A program made the translations under genes and the position numbers. From assembly GCA_050735975.1 (NCBI GenBank), contig JBOHVS010000234.1, positions 1-6,278 on the forward strand: DNA of 6,278 nt, read 5' to 3'. Position 1 is the first letter of the stretch. Each line of letters starts with the position of its first letter. The notes under the pieces were generated by a model. The model was not told the origin of the DNA. It worked only from the letters and a program-made list of their open reading frames with translations, and did not search any database. Source of the DNA: DATMBL01 sp050735975 (GTDB taxonomy: Bacteria; Desulfobacterota; Binatia; UBA9968). This document shows positions 5,824 to 6,278 of this stretch, piece by piece.

Positions 5824-6278
5824 CTATCTACCGACGATGCGCATGACTTCGTCGTGTAACTGTTTGATCGGGAGTTTTTTGGCCGCTGCGATGCGTTTGA
5901 GATCGTCATATTCCGGTGCGGCTCGTTTGCTGCCGTCCGGTTGCTCAACGATCTTTACGGTGACGTCTCCAAACCGGGTTTTTACCTTTTTTGATTCGCG
6001 CTTAAGAATCGTCCGGTTCACCGGGTAAGAACGAATGCCGATAGTCGACGTCTCCTGAAAAACGATTTTTTCGATGTCGCCGCGGCGCAATGCCTCGCAG
6101 ATGACGGTTAGCAAAGTTGCCGGGCGATTCTTCTTCATCTGGATTGGCGACAGGAACACGTCGCGAGCGCCGGCGGCGAAGAGCCGATCGAAAACATAGT
6201 CGTAAAATTCCGGGTTCATGTCGTCGATGTTGGTTTCGATAACCAGCATCTCCTCCTCTTTCCACCTTGCTGTACCCG
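5824..6278 (-). CDS. larC: Nickel-pincer cofactor biosynthesis protein LarC, C-terminal part (runs off the window)
   Basis: The C-terminal domain of LarC (DUF111 family). This CTP-dependent cyclometallase inserts nickel into the pyridinium dithiocarboxylate cofactor of lactate racemase and related LarA enzymes. Recognisable parts are ETNIDDMNPEFYDYV, LFAAGARDVFLSPIQMKKNRP, FQETSTIGIRSYPVNRTIL and the ending AAPEYDDLKRIAAAKKLPI, followed by a short helix. The frame is open to the window edge (upstream codons read GTARWKEEE before the Met at 6249), so about 150 residues of a protein usually near 400 are visible. AGGAGG at 6252-6257 lies 2 nt before ATG 6249, closer than a normal ribosome-binding site; it may just encode the Glu run. 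In Lactobacillus plantarum LarC is made from two frames by programmed frameshifting, so an internal boundary upstream cannot be excluded. It ends in TAG, 20 bp before the MFS gene. Confidence 0.88.
   Translation of the reverse strand, partial: GTARWKEEEMLVIETNIDDMNPEFYDYVFDRLFAAGARDVFLSPIQMKKNRPATLLTVICEALRRGDIEKIVFQETSTIGIRSYPVNRTILKRESKKVKTRFGDVTVKIVEQPDGSKRAAPEYDDLKRIAAAKKLPIKQLHDEVMRIVGR

Overview
The window looks like chromosomal DNA from an uncultured, moderately GC-rich bacterium. The phylum cannot be settled from this sequence. Gene style and a TGTCATTCTG-type palindromic repeat resemble what I recall from deltaproteobacterial, Binatota or NC10-like genomes, but that is only an impression. 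UGA is an ordinary stop codon here (bioF, bioA and the small hypothetical gene all end in TGA), so the standard bacterial code applies.

Positions 2-3260 hold a plus-strand biotin-synthesis cluster. It contains bioF (5' end cut by the window edge), bioA and bioD, which carry pimeloyl-thioester plus alanine to KAPA, DAPA and dethiobiotin. A 68-bp imperfect palindromic repeat lies between bioA and bioD. A small conserved-looking hypothetical gene (about 3289-3639) follows bioD closely on the same strand.

Positions 3739-4518 hold the most interesting gene. It encodes a class III adenylate/guanylate cyclase with an N-terminal Cys-rich module, and its reading frame is interrupted by one in-frame TGA at 3928-3930. 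The TGA sits where a CxxC motif would have its second Cys (N-L-C-T-L-TGA-Y-E-L). It is also the first three bases of a 40-nt stem-loop (3928-3967) with a 10-bp lower stem, a 3-nt bulge, a 6-bp upper stem and a CGGGC loop, 16 nt downstream of the TGA. That geometry fits a bacterial SECIS element. A good Shine-Dalgarno precedes the upstream ATG. No ATG, GTG or TTG lies between the TGA and the first catalytic Asp codon, so a complete cyclase can only be made by reading through the TGA. The best reading is a selenocysteine-containing cyclase (C-x2-C ... C-x2-U), which I do not know as a described selenoprotein family.

Positions 4553-6278 hold two minus-strand genes convergent with the cyclase. 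They are the C-terminal part of larC (nickel-pincer cofactor synthesis, running off the window edge) and, 20 bp downstream, an MFS_3-type exporter. There is no gene-free stretch longer than 300 bases.
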